From contig CM048745.1 in assembly GCA_026315105.1 (NCBI GenBank), positions 759,825,006-759,889,005 on the forward strand: a stretch of 64,000 bases of DNA. Direction: 5' to 3'. Below are positions 32,875-43,010 of this stretch, piece after piece. Made by a program: the position numbers and the translations under genes. Each line of letters starts with the position of its first letter. The first letter of the stretch is position 1. The DNA comes from Locusta migratoria (lineage: Eukaryota > Arthropoda > Insecta > Orthoptera > Acrididae). The notes under the pieces are model-generated. The model saw only the letters and a list, made by a program, of their open reading frames with translations, made no database searches and had not been told where the DNA came from.

Positions 32875-33492
32875 GTAAGTACGTCAGAGGACACAGTAGT
32901 TTGATAAACAGTGAGCTTTGCAAAGCATAAACCTAACGCTGAACTGTTTATTAACGTCGAGTCTGAAAAATATATACGCGAGCTAATAAATCAAACATTC
33001 AGTAACTGAACAGACAAATAAAAGCGATTCTTAATAAACAAACACGTGAGCACACTAAAGTATATAGAGCTGAAAGAGAAAGCACACACGAAATGTAAAA
33101 TAAGTCGCTTCTATTAAGAAGCCGGTTACCGTACAATGTAGAGCTGCTGCTGGTCACGTGTGCACTGGCCGCCGGTCACTGAGCAACTGAAGTGTAGTAC
33201 CACCAACCCCGAGTACGATCAAAAGAAAACAGAAGCAGTGAGTGGTGGATTTACACTGCGGATGAATACACTGAACTGAGTAGTTGAACGCGAATCTAAG
33301 TAAATATACACAGCAGCAAGAGAAGTTTGATAAACAGTGAGCTTACACGCGAGCACACTAAAGTATATAGAGCTGCAAGAGAAAGCACACACGAAATGTA
33401 AAATAAGTCGCTTCTATTAAGAAGCCGGTTACCGTACAATGTAGAGCTGCTGCTGGTCACGTGTGCACTGGCCGCCGGTCACTGAGCAACTC
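32875..33492 (-). promoter_or_regulatory. CR1/L2-type 5' UTR with two tandem units
   Basis: The segment 33043-33190 recurs at 33347-33490 (GAGCACACTAAAGTATATAG, AAGCCGGTTACCGTACAATG, CTGCTGCTGGTCACGTGTGC), a spacing of about 303 bp. The AGTTTGATAAACAGTGAGCT string also occurs at 32898 and 33324. Tandem 5' units of this kind are known as promoter monomers in some LINEs. The palindromic CACGTG in each unit could bind a bHLH factor (inference). Confidence 0.75.
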
Positions 33493-34265
33493 GGAGAGAT
33501 GATTAAAGTTCAGGGAGAAGAAATAAAAACTTTGCGTCTTGCCGATAATATAGTAATTCTGGCAGACGAGATGATCTGGATGAGCAATTGAATGGAATGG
33601 ACAGTGCCTTGGAAAGAGGGTGTAAGATGAACAGCAACAAAACAAGGATAATGGAACGTAGCATAAGAAAGTCAGGCGATGCTGAAGGAATTAGATTAGG
33701 TAATGAGACAATAAAAGTAGTACATGAGTTTTATTATTTGGGTAGCAGATAACTTCTGACTGCCGAGGAAGATATAAGATGCAGAGAAACAATGGGAAGA
33801 AAAGCGTTCCTGAAGAAGAGTAATTTGTTGACATCCAATATTAATTTAAGTGTTAGGAAGTCTTTTCTGAAAGCATTTGTCTAGAGTAAATCATTGTATG
33901 GGAGTGAAACGTGGACCATAAGGAGCTCAGACAAAAAGAAGCTTTTGAAATATGGTGCTACAGACGGATGATGAATATTAGATGGGTAGATCATGTAAGT
34001 TATGAGGAAGTGCTTAACCGAATTGGGGAGAAAAAGAGTTTCTGGCGTATCCTAAGTGAAGGGATAAATTGGTGGGACACATTCTGTGACATCAAGGTAT
34101 CGTCAACGTGGCATTAGAGGGAAGTGTGTGGGGTAAAAATCGTAGAGGGAGACCGAGGGACGAATACAGTAAGCAGGTTCAAGTATTCTCAGGTGAAGAG
34201 ACATGCACAGGACAGGGTAGCGTGGAGAGCATCAAACCAGTCTGCAGACTGAAAACCACAACAAC
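33493..34265 (+). mobile_element. RTE-type LINE, second part of the split copy
   Basis: Continues from 28998: IKVQGEEIKTLRLADN (FADD degraded), the C-terminal region with EAFEIWCYRRMMNIRWVDHV and GVNRRGRP-like DNA, and the 3' end GCATCAAACCAGTCTGCAGA...AACAAC. Several stops. The GH.LRH region is damaged near 34080. Confidence 0.88.
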
Positions 34266-36518
34266 ATTTAGCATCAACTGGTTTGCTTCAAGTTATGATC
34301 TGATGTACATAAATGCATTATTTTGTACCTTTTCAATATTGGTAACAACACCCTTCACTACCAAGGTGGTGTCGAAAGCAAACATATGTATTTTATAATA
34401 TTATCTTCAATATTGGTCGGCGTAATCATTTATATTAATAAGAAACAGCTGCATGCTGTCTGCTATTAAACTAATAGTCGAAACGATTGTGAGTTACTAA
34501 TCCTATTACGTAATCTTTCAACTTCTGCAACAATATTTTGAAATCATTTTATTTATTCGCCTTTGTGAAATAAAATAAAATAATTTACTTTCTCATCACT
34601 ATACTGAATATATCTCGCTGCGCATAGAGAAATTAAAATATAGCATCTTCAGTTGTTAAACAACTCCCACACCCACACTGTACATTTGTCAGCAAATTAT
34701 GTGAATTTAAATAACTGATTAACCTTAAACATCTTCTTTTGTATAGACTTATTGCTACAGTTGTCAACATTATCCTTTGTCCTTTGTTACGGACAGCTTT
34801 TACTAAGAACTAACATCTGAAGTCAGGATTTCGAAATCAAGGAAGGTATATTATGAAACTACTTGGAAGGACGAGACCAAGCACGTGGCGTTTGTCGTTC
34901 TATTTAATAATAATCTATTTACCAAAAATACATCGTAAAACAAAAACAACATTATCCAACGAACATCCCTTGACAACTCGTTTAACATGAGGTTTACAAT
35001 TAATTAGGCGGTGCGCAAAATAAAATAAAAACTTTACATTATCCTTAAACATCATTAACAAATAACTGCACAGTGCAGGGACCAACCTTCAACACAGCTT
35101 TAAACTTGATTAACCCAAATGCGAAACAGCAGGGCGCAAAGGAAAAACATAAAAATTACAATTTCACTTACTCAGGCTAGAGACACTACCTTAGACAATA
35201 ATTATCCCAAAGCAACAGACAAGGTAACGGACTTTATTCGTCGTGTTTAGGAAATGTATAAGCTTGAAAAAGAATACAAAGTTCACTGATAAAATACTAA
35301 TAAGAAAAACCACTAATAAGATATAAATAGAAGTAATCACATTTAAATATACTCGCTTAATCGGCAAATTGCCTTAAGTGTGAACCTTTACATGAGAAAT
35401 ATTAAAATCCTAAAGAGCAATAATTACTGTAAACATAATTACAGCGGGGGCAGTTTATTACCAAGGACAACATAAATCACAAATATATCTCAAATCTTAA
35501 AACAAATATTTACTGCTTAATCGGAAATACTGCGAGAACAATGCTAGCCAACATAAGAGGATAGTTGGTCTCTTCAGGTAATTAGGTTAAAGCCAGACCC
35601 AAGCACTAAAGAGAATTAAACAGTAACAACTCGGCACGAATAATAATAACACGCGCACAGTATATTTATTATACTTTTTATTAAAGGAACACACACTTCT
35701 GTCAGGAACTTCCCGGATTCCAAGGAGCTGTTCTCAGCAAACCTAGCGCTCCTCACTTTCAAATAATATGGTCAAAATTTCAGCAGAATTGGCGACTTCG
35801 GTGACAAACGGTGACAAAATTCGAATATGGACACAATTCTCACAATATCTAAACACTGTTCAGCGGCAGCCATCCAAAGCGGACACCACAGTTCCGCGCA
35901 AAACAAATACTGTCGCCTCAACCCATCCTGTCGGCCAAAACACCCGCTCGGAGTTCAAACGCCACCTTCCAGCCCTCTGCAAAATTCCAAAACGTCCACA
36001 CATAAGGCAAAGATACTCCATTCTGAAGGCGGATCCCGTCGATAGTCGTGGCAAGTGGCGCCAGAGAACCCGCTCAGTGTAGGTACGGTGCCCCGCCACG
36101 GATCAACATCTATCAAGAAACTGACCGTGTTGTAAGACAGATGAATAACAGACTTCGGGACAGATATCAATCAGGATTTCTACTGGAATAGGTCACTATT
36201 GGCAACGTAATGCGACAGGAGAAATCCTACGCCCACTGCTATTACTTCAGGATGTCCTCTACAGAATTGGAGGCATTGGACCTCAGTAGATGAACGGACC
36301 AGTCTGTTGATCGTATGTTAACCGTTTTGTCCACATTGAAAGGATAGCCAGGTTATCGGGATACCTCAATGCCGTACTGTCACGTTAGGCAAGAGTGTAT
36401 TCGAAATCACTGCGACGACGCAGTTTTGATGGCTATTGTTGTTACCGATTCACAGCATTTTGAGCTGTTAATTAATATGTAAGCTTTGCTACCTGTGAAC
36501 CTCAACTCGAGATTCTCA
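34266..36518. other. unassigned, A-rich stretch
   Basis: About 2.2 kb, strongly A-rich on the plus strand between 34850 and 35700 (many AAAACA and AATAA strings). The region 35760-36100 is GC-richer with open frames on both strands but no recognisable motif. It may be an unrecognised repeat. No host exon could be supported. Confidence 0.4.
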
Positions 36519-36809
36519 TGGATGATGAAGAAATGTGCATATTTAAATACACGAGATAAGACACACAGGAGGAGGACGATGATTCTACAGATGAATGGGT
36601 TACAAGATGAGGCTGCTGCTTAAGATTTTATGATGCTAGTGGTTCTTGTAGTGACATAGAAGTTGAATGACAGACCAGTGGCAATAGTAGTGATGAAAAT
36701 AACAGAGTTGACGGAAACAGTGAAGCAATTTTCTCTGATGCAGGCATACTATTTGGTAACAGTAGGACTGAACGCATGAGAAATCTTTTGGAACACGAAT
36801 GTTCCTGAA
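36519..36809 (+). pseudogene. acidic degenerate frame, possibly piggyBac-like N-terminus
   Basis: A frame starting MDDEEMCIFKYTR and continuing through three stops reads EEDDDSTDEWVTR, ASGSCSDIEVE and TSGNSSDENNRVDGN. The clustered Asp, Glu and Ser resemble the acidic N-terminal region of piggyBac-type transposases, but no catalytic part follows, so the assignment is a guess. It could equally be a degraded acidic domain of something else. Confidence 0.25.
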
Positions 36810-36862
36810 GCACAGCACTTCCTTTTATTAAACACACCTTTAAGAGTTTACTAACAGAATAA

Positions 36863-37135
36863 ATGTGTGATACAATAATGTGTGAAACCAACAGCAAAGC
36901 ATTTTCAAAATTCACAAACTGTAATATAAATTCAGAAGGATCGGTCAAAGTGTTTATGCGATTCACAACTGAAGAATTAAAAAAAAAAATTTCAATAACG
37001 ATTTCCACTGAACACACGAGGAAAAGGTCTAAAACAAATACGAAACTAATTGAGAAGTATCAACAAATAATACAATCCCTTGAGAGAACATTGTCTCATT
37101 ATACCAAAAGTATTAAACATAAGAAGAGTTATTGA
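36863..37135 (+). CDS. open frame of 90 codons, Lys-rich, unknown
   Basis: Predicted peptide with a basic C-terminal half (ELKKKISITISTEHTRKRSK...) and a helical Gln/Leu stretch (KYQQIIQSLERTL). No known family recognised. It follows the acidic frame by about 50 bases but in no evident operon or splice relation. Confidence 0.15.
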   Translation: MCDTIMCETNSKAFSKFTNCNINSEGSVKVFMRFTTEELKKKISITISTEHTRKRSKTNTKLIEKYQQIIQSLERTLSHYTKSIKHKKSY

Positions 37136-37146
37136 ATTAAAATCTA

Positions 37147-37222
37147 TGCAGTGGCCGGGATTCGAACTCGGAAACTCTTACTTACTAGGTAGGTGCTTTA
37201 GACCACTCAGCTAGCACCTCGT
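37147..37222 (-). repeat. tRNA-like SINE piece (minus)
   Basis: Reverse complement: CGAGGTGCTAGCTGAGTGGT, then CCTACCTAGTAAGTAAGAG, then GAGTTCGAATCCCGGCCAC. An A-box-like GCTGAGTGGT, an anticodon-like AGT loop and a B box (GTTCGAATCCC) are present. It lacks a matching acceptor stem, so it is not a functional tRNA. It pairs with 37371-37440 as an inverted repeat. Confidence 0.6.
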
Positions 37223-37370
37223 TATAGCTAAAGCACATACAAGGACTGTCTTGCAGCACGTAGGAGAGCCCTGGCAATTTGATACACATTTCACAGGGAA
37301 CATGAGGCAGAATTAAAGTATATGGTGTGGAGGGAGACTTGTTGTAAGACAGTCCATGTAGTTGCTTTGG

Positions 37371-37440
37371 ATACAGCTGAGTGGTATAAAGCACCTACCT
37401 AGTAAGTCGAAGGTCCCAGGTTCGAATCCTGGGAATTTTA
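37371..37440 (+). repeat. tRNA-like SINE piece (plus)
   Basis: CAGCTGAGTGGTATAAAGCA, then CCTACCTAGTAAGTCG, then CCCAGGTTCGAATCCTGGG with a good T-stem (CCAGG/CCTGG). This is the same tRNA-like type as 37147-37222 in the opposite orientation. It ends just before the Penelope-like piece at 37475. Confidence 0.6.
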
Positions 37441-37474
37441 ACTCAGTGACTCTCTTTATGTTTAATAATTGAGA

Positions 37475-37810
37475 AGTTTCAAAGACGATCTCGGTTTTAC
37501 GAAGGTCGGCATATACCCGATTCCGTGTCACTGTAAGAAGACTTATATCGGACAGACAGTGCACACCATAGAGGATTGCTGCTGTGAACATCAGAGGCAC
37601 ACTCGATTTAAGTATCATAACTAGTTGGCGGTTGCAGAGGACTGTTTGTCTGAAATTCATGATACGGATTACGAACGTACAAGGAACTTGGTGTAGACTC
37701 GAATATACTGGGACAGCGTTGTTTGAGAGGCCATGGAGATCCGCACTGAGACTGCGGATCTACCTTAGCAAGGCTCGGGAACAGCTCTGATTCTAATTAA
37801 GGAAAGGGCA
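37475..37810 (+). pseudogene. GIY-YIG endonuclease fragment (Penelope-like)
   Basis: Translation: LGFTKVGIYPIPCHCKKTY, then IGQTVHTIEDCCCEHQRHT, then after a stop LAVAEDCLSEIHDTDYERTR, and further REAMEIR-type sequence with stops. GIY...YIGQT is the nuclease signature, the CxC (CHC) between the two halves is the zinc-like insert seen in Penelope endonucleases, and the EH and the late E (EAMEI) sit where the active-site Glu and helix belong. Four or more stops. The product would nick DNA for target-primed retrotransposition. Confidence 0.75.
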
Positions 37811-37982
37811 TTCAGCAAAGAAACGATCTGGCGACTATAGGTGAGGCGAGTACGTCGACCCGGCCACAGACGTCGACACCAGCGTCTCAACGACGGCGAC
37901 GCGTGGCCGCGGAGTGAACGCCTCGTGGGGGCTGGGATATAAGACGGCCGGCCGCCCTCAGGGGCTCAATGCGTCAGCGCAC

Positions 37983-38013
37983 GTGACGATGGCGACATAT
38001 CTGACTGCCGAAA
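37983..38013 (+). ncRNA. hammerhead ribozyme-like core beside Penelope remnant
   Basis: GUGACGA (CUGANGA with the first C changed), helix II UGGC...GCC with loop region GACAUAUCUGACU, then GAAA, UA, UU. One invariant base is altered, so this copy may be inactive, but position and layout match the 10281-10305 example. Confidence 0.5.
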
Positions 38014-38100
38014 TATTGTGCCCGCTGGACACTATGAACCGGCAGTACACCCGTAGATTGTTCCAGCAACTGTGAAATATATTTATTCAGACAACAGAGC

Positions 38101-38325
38101 GTAGGAATCATTTGTTTTCTCCACTAGCTACATCACAAAGTTTGTTATATTAGTTGAAACAGCAAGATCATGTAAGCCATTGTTGTCAACTAAGATCGTC
38201 GGAAAACTAATTATTACCGAAAGCACGAGTGGCACCTCCGGAAAGGTCCTCAGCGTCTAGATCCAGTGTCTACCAGTGAAGGTTCACTATCATCCCACTC
38301 TCAATAGAACTTATGATTATGAACT
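38101..38325. other. unassigned spacer
   Basis: Nothing recognised. Confidence 0.35.
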
Positions 38326-38573
38326 TTATTTTAATTTTGCACTTAGTTTAGTGGCACGATCCTTCTTTCGTGTTGCTCCACTTCTTGAATTTTCGTTGGA
38401 ACTGCTTCTGCCTTTAGAAGTATACAATATTTCCTGCTGATTATCTTAAGGAGAAATAGTCAACTCAACATCCTCAATACGTTTGCGTTTGTGACCCGCT
38501 GGTTGAGATTGCGGAACAGATTTTATGTCTCAGAGAGAGACTACAGTATGGTCAGGTGGAAGAAGATGAGGAA
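38326..38573 (-). pseudogene. exon-like degenerate frame with splice-acceptor-like start
   Basis: On the minus strand a good 3' splice-site sequence (TTTTATTTTTTTCAG, RC of 38574-38588) is followed by a frame VPHLLPPDHTVVSL, stop, DIKSVPQSQPAGHKRKRIED, VELTISP, stop, and GRSSSNENSRSGATRKKD to a terminal TAA at 38326-38328. The basic KRKR is NLS-like. Two internal stops suggest a decayed terminal exon of a host gene or of a spliced DNA transposon. Family unknown. Confidence 0.25.
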
Positions 38574-38588
38574 CTGAAAAAAATAAAA

Positions 38589-39154
38589 TGATGTTTATCA
38601 AGACTTTTAATTTTTAGAAAACTGTGAGATGGTTTGTTTGACATACTAAAGGAACTGCTGACGTTTATTAGGATTCAGTGTGGTGAATACATACATAACT
38701 TAAAAAAAGCTTTTTTAGTTATTAATAATATATCCTTATTTAACATAATGTATCGTCTTATAAGTAGATTTATTCTACGCTGTCCTGTAATTCCCTCGAT
38801 TTACTGCAGGCAGTAAAAAAAAAGACTACGATTTTTTTTTCTATTTTTTACCCCTATCATTCTTAAAAGTAACTTGCAACCTGTAATGGGTGTAACAGAA
38901 GCTAAAGCTAACTACAAAAACTCATACATGGCAAGCATAGCAGTTCGTGAATACAGCTACTGACATTAGGCGCTGTGGCGATATTTCAGACATTTACTCA
39001 CGGTGATAGTGAAAATCAACCTGGTTGTCGATATACTGACGTCGGCGTTATGTCCGCCGTTCTAATATACCACACAGTGTTGCTATGACAAGTCAGGTGA
39101 GTTTATAGGCCAATGGAGATACAATGTGGTTTGACTAGTTATTGGAAAACCAAC
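38589..39154. other. unassigned stretch
   Basis: No recognised feature. One 60-codon frame (38634-38816) lacks any motif. Confidence 0.4.
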
Positions 39155-39162
39155 CACATAAT

Positions 39163-39329
39163 TAAGGGACTTAATTGCGGGGTCATCAGTCCCTAAACTT
39201 AAAACTACTTATGAACTGCCTTATACTACAGACGACACAAACATCCATGCCCGAGGGGGTATTTGAACCCCCGACGGGGAACGACATGGCGCATCGGGGC
39301 ATAGCGGCTAAATGCGCTCTGCCGCGGCT
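39163..39329 (-). repeat. tRNA-derived SINE (minus), 8-bp target duplication
   Basis: Reverse complement: GAGCCGCGGCAGAGCGCATT head, B box GGGTTCAAATACCCCC, standard body. CACATAAT flanks it at 39155-39162 and 39330-39337. Confidence 0.88.
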
Positions 39330-39384
39330 CACATAATCTTTCAGTTCGATAAAAAATGCTGTTGTCGTCCAGAGAAGCTCTGTT

Positions 39385-39586
39385 GCCGCGGTGGAGTGGC
39401 CCAGCGTTCCCAAGCGACCAGCTGCGGACCGCGGCGCTGCTCGCCGTCGGAGATTCGAGTCCTCCCTCTGACATGAGAGTATTTGTTATCCTTAGCCGGG
39501 ATTAGTTTAAGTAGTTTGTAAGCCTAGGGACTGATGACCAGACTGGTTAAGTCCCACAGATTTACAAACATTTGAACATTTTTAAA
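39385..39586 (+). repeat. tRNA-derived SINE, 12-bp target duplication with one mismatch
   Basis: Head GCCGCGGTGGAGTGGCCCAG, B box AGATTCGAGTCCTCC, body ending ...TTACAAACATTTGAACATTT. AGAAGC(T/A)CTGTT occurs at 39373-39384 and 39587-39598. It lies head-to-head with the SINE at 39163-39329, about 55 bp apart. Confidence 0.9.
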
Positions 39587-39598
39587 AGAAGCACTGTT

Positions 39599-40160
39599 AT
39601 ATACGGTACAACCAGCGAGAGATGTTGACATCTCCGTAATATTTTCTCGTTGACACTTTTGGATTGACCTTAATTTAAGGACTACAATTCTTGCCGAGAG
39701 TATGGCGTCTACGAAACTGTCAGAATGGAATATCATCAAACTTAGTCGAAAACCTGTTCGACACAAATATGTCTTCTCGCTTACAGAGAATTTATATGTA
39801 CGAACTAACATCGAAACTGAAGTATTGTAACAAAACTATTCTAACAACGTACATGGAAAAGAGAATTACAAATTCTTTGACGGGTTTGGAAGCGATATTA
39901 ATTCACTATCCGCGAAACGTTTCGTCATTTCTTGTTTCTCAGGATCAATTTCCGTTCAATATTCTCACGTTGTGTTTGTCGGCCAGGTGTGTTACACTAC
40001 AGCTTGCAGACACGCTGAACAGTCCTCTCCGAAACACCAACACCAGCACATTCCAACACCGTACAGTCATAGGAAGGACCAAATACCTTTGCCCTCTTTT
40101 TGTAACTCTGGAATGTTCTTACTTTCTCCTATGTTTACCTACAATGTTAACTCCGAAAGG
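39599..40160. other. unassigned stretch, one long open frame
   Basis: A 183-codon plus-strand frame (39691-40242) shows no recognised domain, and its composition (many Ser, Thr, Leu, no motif) looks non-coding. It runs into the tandem duplication below. Confidence 0.35.
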
Positions 40161-40545
40161 AGCCATTCTTACCTGTTATAAATCTCACGAGCTGTATATG
40201 TTTTCAAGATCGGTACATCCCATCAATGTGAATGTATGTTAGCGAGGTGTACTGTATTGCTTTGGTAGCTTGTCAGTGAATACAGAGCAAAATTATGTGA
40301 GTCTGTGTTAGTCGGTAAACACAGTAAACGTACTGTGTTTACTAACAGTGAAAGTTGCCATCGTTACCTGTTATAAGTTTCATGAGCTGTCTACGTTTTC
40401 AGTATCGGTACATCCCAACAATGTGAATGTATGTTAGCGAGGTGCACTAAATTGCTTTGGTAGCTTGTCAGCGAATACAGAGCAAAGATTATGTGAGTCT
40501 GTGCTAGCTGTGTTATTCGGTAAACACAGTAATTCTGTGAGGAAT
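40161..40545 (+). repeat. two-copy tandem duplication, period 195 bp, with short palindrome
   Basis: TTACCTGTTATAA, GAATGTATGTTAGCGAGGTG, TGCTTTGGTAGCTTGTCAG and GTAAACACAGTA occur twice, 195 bp apart. At the junction GTAAACACAGTA (40315-40326) and TACTGTGTTTAC (40331-40342) form a perfect 12-bp inverted repeat with a 4-base loop. The two copies differ by scattered changes and small indels, so the duplication is not recent. Confidence 0.85.
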
Positions 40546-40730
40546 TTACACGAGATATAGTTGCAAAACGTGTCAGCTGGTTTGCTGAAAAATGTAGACC
40601 CAAATATTATAGAAAGTGTAAATATCATTTGGATCGAAATTATGATTATATACTCAACATTAATAATGAATTATTCGAAATATCAAGGAACATTTTTCTA
40701 GGGAATTTTGTATCTAACCTTTGTAACAGG

Positions 40731-40925
40731 AAGCTTAGGGTTTAACACCATCGACGCTTGGTCATTAGAGACGGAGCACACACTCAGGTTTTTCGGTAAA
40801 GTTGAGGAAGGAAATCGGCCGTGCCCTTTCAAAGGAACAATCTCGGCATTTGCGTGGACTGATTTAGGGAAACCACGGAAAATCTGGATGCCGGATACCG
40901 TATTCAGCTGTCAAAGATTTTCTTC
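40731..40925 (+). repeat. interspersed repeat, short non-coding family
   Basis: AAGCTTAGGGTTTAACACC...GGTCATTAGAGACGGAGCAC, then GGAAATCGGCCGTGCCCTTT and CGGCATTTGCGTGGACTGAT. Its first 50 bases match the insert at 6960-7014, which has a target duplication. The string type is familiar to me as an abundant locust-type repeat (recall, not a search). The 73-codon frame across it is fortuitous. Confidence 0.65.
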
Positions 40926-42279
40926 ATGAAGCATAATTAACGTGGACTCCGTAGTTAAATTTATGATAGAGATTAACGTTCAGTCTGCACAGCTCGCCAT
41001 TTTAATTATTTTAGTTTTATATTTAGTGTATATAAAATCTAAACGTATGGGTATTACATTATTGCGTTCCACATGGCTTTACGTTGATAAAAAATGATAC
41101 GAAATTCATGAGATGTTTAAAAAAAATTACAGTTTCATAACGAAACGAGAGTCTCCGTGTGCACATGGTGCCATTCAATATAATTTAATTTATGCTCAGA
41201 TTAATTGTCAAAGTCGTACATTGCTTAACAGTATTCGAAAGAAAGTTGCACTTGCACTTGCATCTACACTTTCTGACAATTTCCCAAAGATATCACAGTA
41301 CACCTCGCTGACATACATTGATATTTGTGAGATCTATCGCCACTAAAAGTATGCAGCTAAGAAAATTTATAAAATATAAGCCATGCACCTTTTCAGCAGA
41401 AACGTAATTGTCTTACTGAATGTTCGAATAGGTGTAGTCTAGCAAGTGACTCCATTGCTGCTAAATCTGTTGTAGTTTAACGATACATCTGTGGCTTAGT
41501 ACTTGCGCGACTAAATACTTTTGTTAGGTTACTTACATTCATGTGTAACTCGAGGAAGTCAGAACAAAGGAATACAGCTTGAAGGTTGAGAAGGTAAACC
41601 CGCTTCCGCTATATTGCAGACTAGTGTACAAGTGTTCATATTGCAGTGTTGCTCCACGATGTCACATGAAACAGCAATAAAACATTCGTCTGTTGAGGCG
41701 ATGAATCAATCACCAACAATCAATCAATAAACAAATAGGGATAAAAAATACAAATAAATACTTTAACATAAACACAAAAAGAAAGAATTAACAAAAATCA
41801 TTACCATGAGAACGAATTATAGAATAGAAAGGTGTTGAAATTAATTTTTTAAGTGCATTCTCAGAAGTAACTACCAATTCAAGGCAATTTCGCTAAGAGC
41901 GTAGTGCTAACATTTGGTCTTAAGTGGACTTCTCATCGAGAGGGCGTAGGGGCATCAACTGACGACAGCGCTCCGTATCTGCGTTTAATTGTTACCTCGT
42001 TGAGGAAACAACGAGGCGTTAACGATAGAGGAAGTGTGTAAAAGGCACAGTATGACGCCTATCGATTGCAATGATACCTGGAAAACTCGGATGTACGGAT
42101 CTTATGTTGTGAATGACTACGCATGACATACTGTGATTACCACACAATTGGGGGATGAGATGAGATTTCATACCAATATACATACGATAACGTATTTTAT
42201 TCAGATATTGGCTACAACTGTTATTTGTGTGTGATAAAGTACGAGTTTTTGTTATCTCAACGCTTTACTTGAGGCACCA
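40926..42279. other. unassigned AT-rich stretch
   Basis: No recognised repeat, domain or RNA gene. Confidence 0.45.
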
Positions 42280-43010
42280 TGGGGACCCGTAATAGTGAAA
42301 AAATTAATATCGTAGCCCTCTAATACGGCGTGTGCTCACTTCGTATTAAAAGTAGAGTTGTACATCTCAGTGGCGACAGAATGAGGTTATAAATCGGCTC
42401 TTGAGGGATATTTGGCCATTCTTCCATGAGTGCAATATCCAGTTCTGCAACTGTAGTGGGAGGTGCTGGTCAGGCTGCAATCCATCTGCTAAGTGCATCC
42501 CAGTCATGATCAATCCGGTTTTAGTCCCGTGAACAAGCTCGGCACTCAATTCGTTCAGGTCCCTCATGTTCAAGCATGTTGTCCGCCAGAGAAGCTCTAT
42601 GGGGATGAGCGTTATTATCCGCCAGAAGGAACCGATCTCCTATGGCACCAGCGTGGGGCACAACAAAAGATCGAGCAGTCTATTCCTCTGAGCAGTCAAA
42701 GCACCATTATGAACTACATAGAGGTCTCTAGGTCTATCAGTACTGACTCCTGCCCCCATCATTTGCCCACCACCATGATACTGTGTTTTTTCCTAGAGAA
42801 AAGCAGGAGTTTCACGTTCTCTCCAGAGAACGAATTGACCCATGTGTGAACAGAACACGCTGTCATTCATTACGACTCCAAACCTTAGGTTCTTTCGCCC
42901 AGTTTCTGGAGCTAAACGGTGTCATGGTTTTAACTGGTGAAACACCACAAGCCTCCGTGCGTAGAGTCCATATTTCTACATCACATTACCGAAGGTAATT
43001 TCGGACAGTT
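42280..43010 (-). mobile_element. Tc1-like transposase remnant
   Basis: Minus-strand pieces in order: STDRPRDLYVVHNGALTAQR, where Tc1 elements have TDLxVIxNGTLTAQRYxDE; NNAHPHRASLADNMLEHEG, the block with the second catalytic Asp (DDNARPHRA); RIDHDWDAL, the degraded third-residue block (PIEHLWD); then LDIALMEEWPNIPQEPIYNL, the C-terminal helix. Frameshifts and stops separate them, and both termini are unclear. DD34E-type enzymes of this family cut and paste DNA at TA sites. Confidence 0.75.

Larger units (their letters stand above)
28999..33492 (-). mobile_element. full-length CR1/L2-type LINE, nested in RTE
   Basis: The 4.5-kb minus-strand element has its 3' end at 28999 (TGCAGAGTATCTATGTAGAT plus GTAGA) and its 5' end at 33492. 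It is flanked by GGAGA (28994-28998 and 33493-33497), a likely short target duplication, and by matching RTE sequence on both sides. It carries a repeated 5' UTR, ORF1 with an esterase-like domain, and ORF2 with endonuclease and RT. Breaks are few: one frameshift in ORF1 and two stops in ORF2. Confidence 0.92.
37475..38100 (+). mobile_element. Penelope-like element 3' part: GIY-YIG, promoter-like block, hammerhead
   Basis: The plus strand has in order a GIY-YIG endonuclease fragment (37475-37810), a GC-rich block with a TATA-like GGGATATAAGACGG at about 37936-37949, and a hammerhead-like core at 37983-38013. This repeats the order seen on the minus strand at 10281-11215, so two independent copies support the arrangement. 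RT sequence is not seen upstream. The copy is 5'-truncated. Confidence 0.7.

Noticed and set aside
39691..40242. 183-codon plus-strand open frame as a host gene
   Set aside because: No motif, no initiation or splice context, and it runs through the tandem duplication, so it is probably fortuitous.
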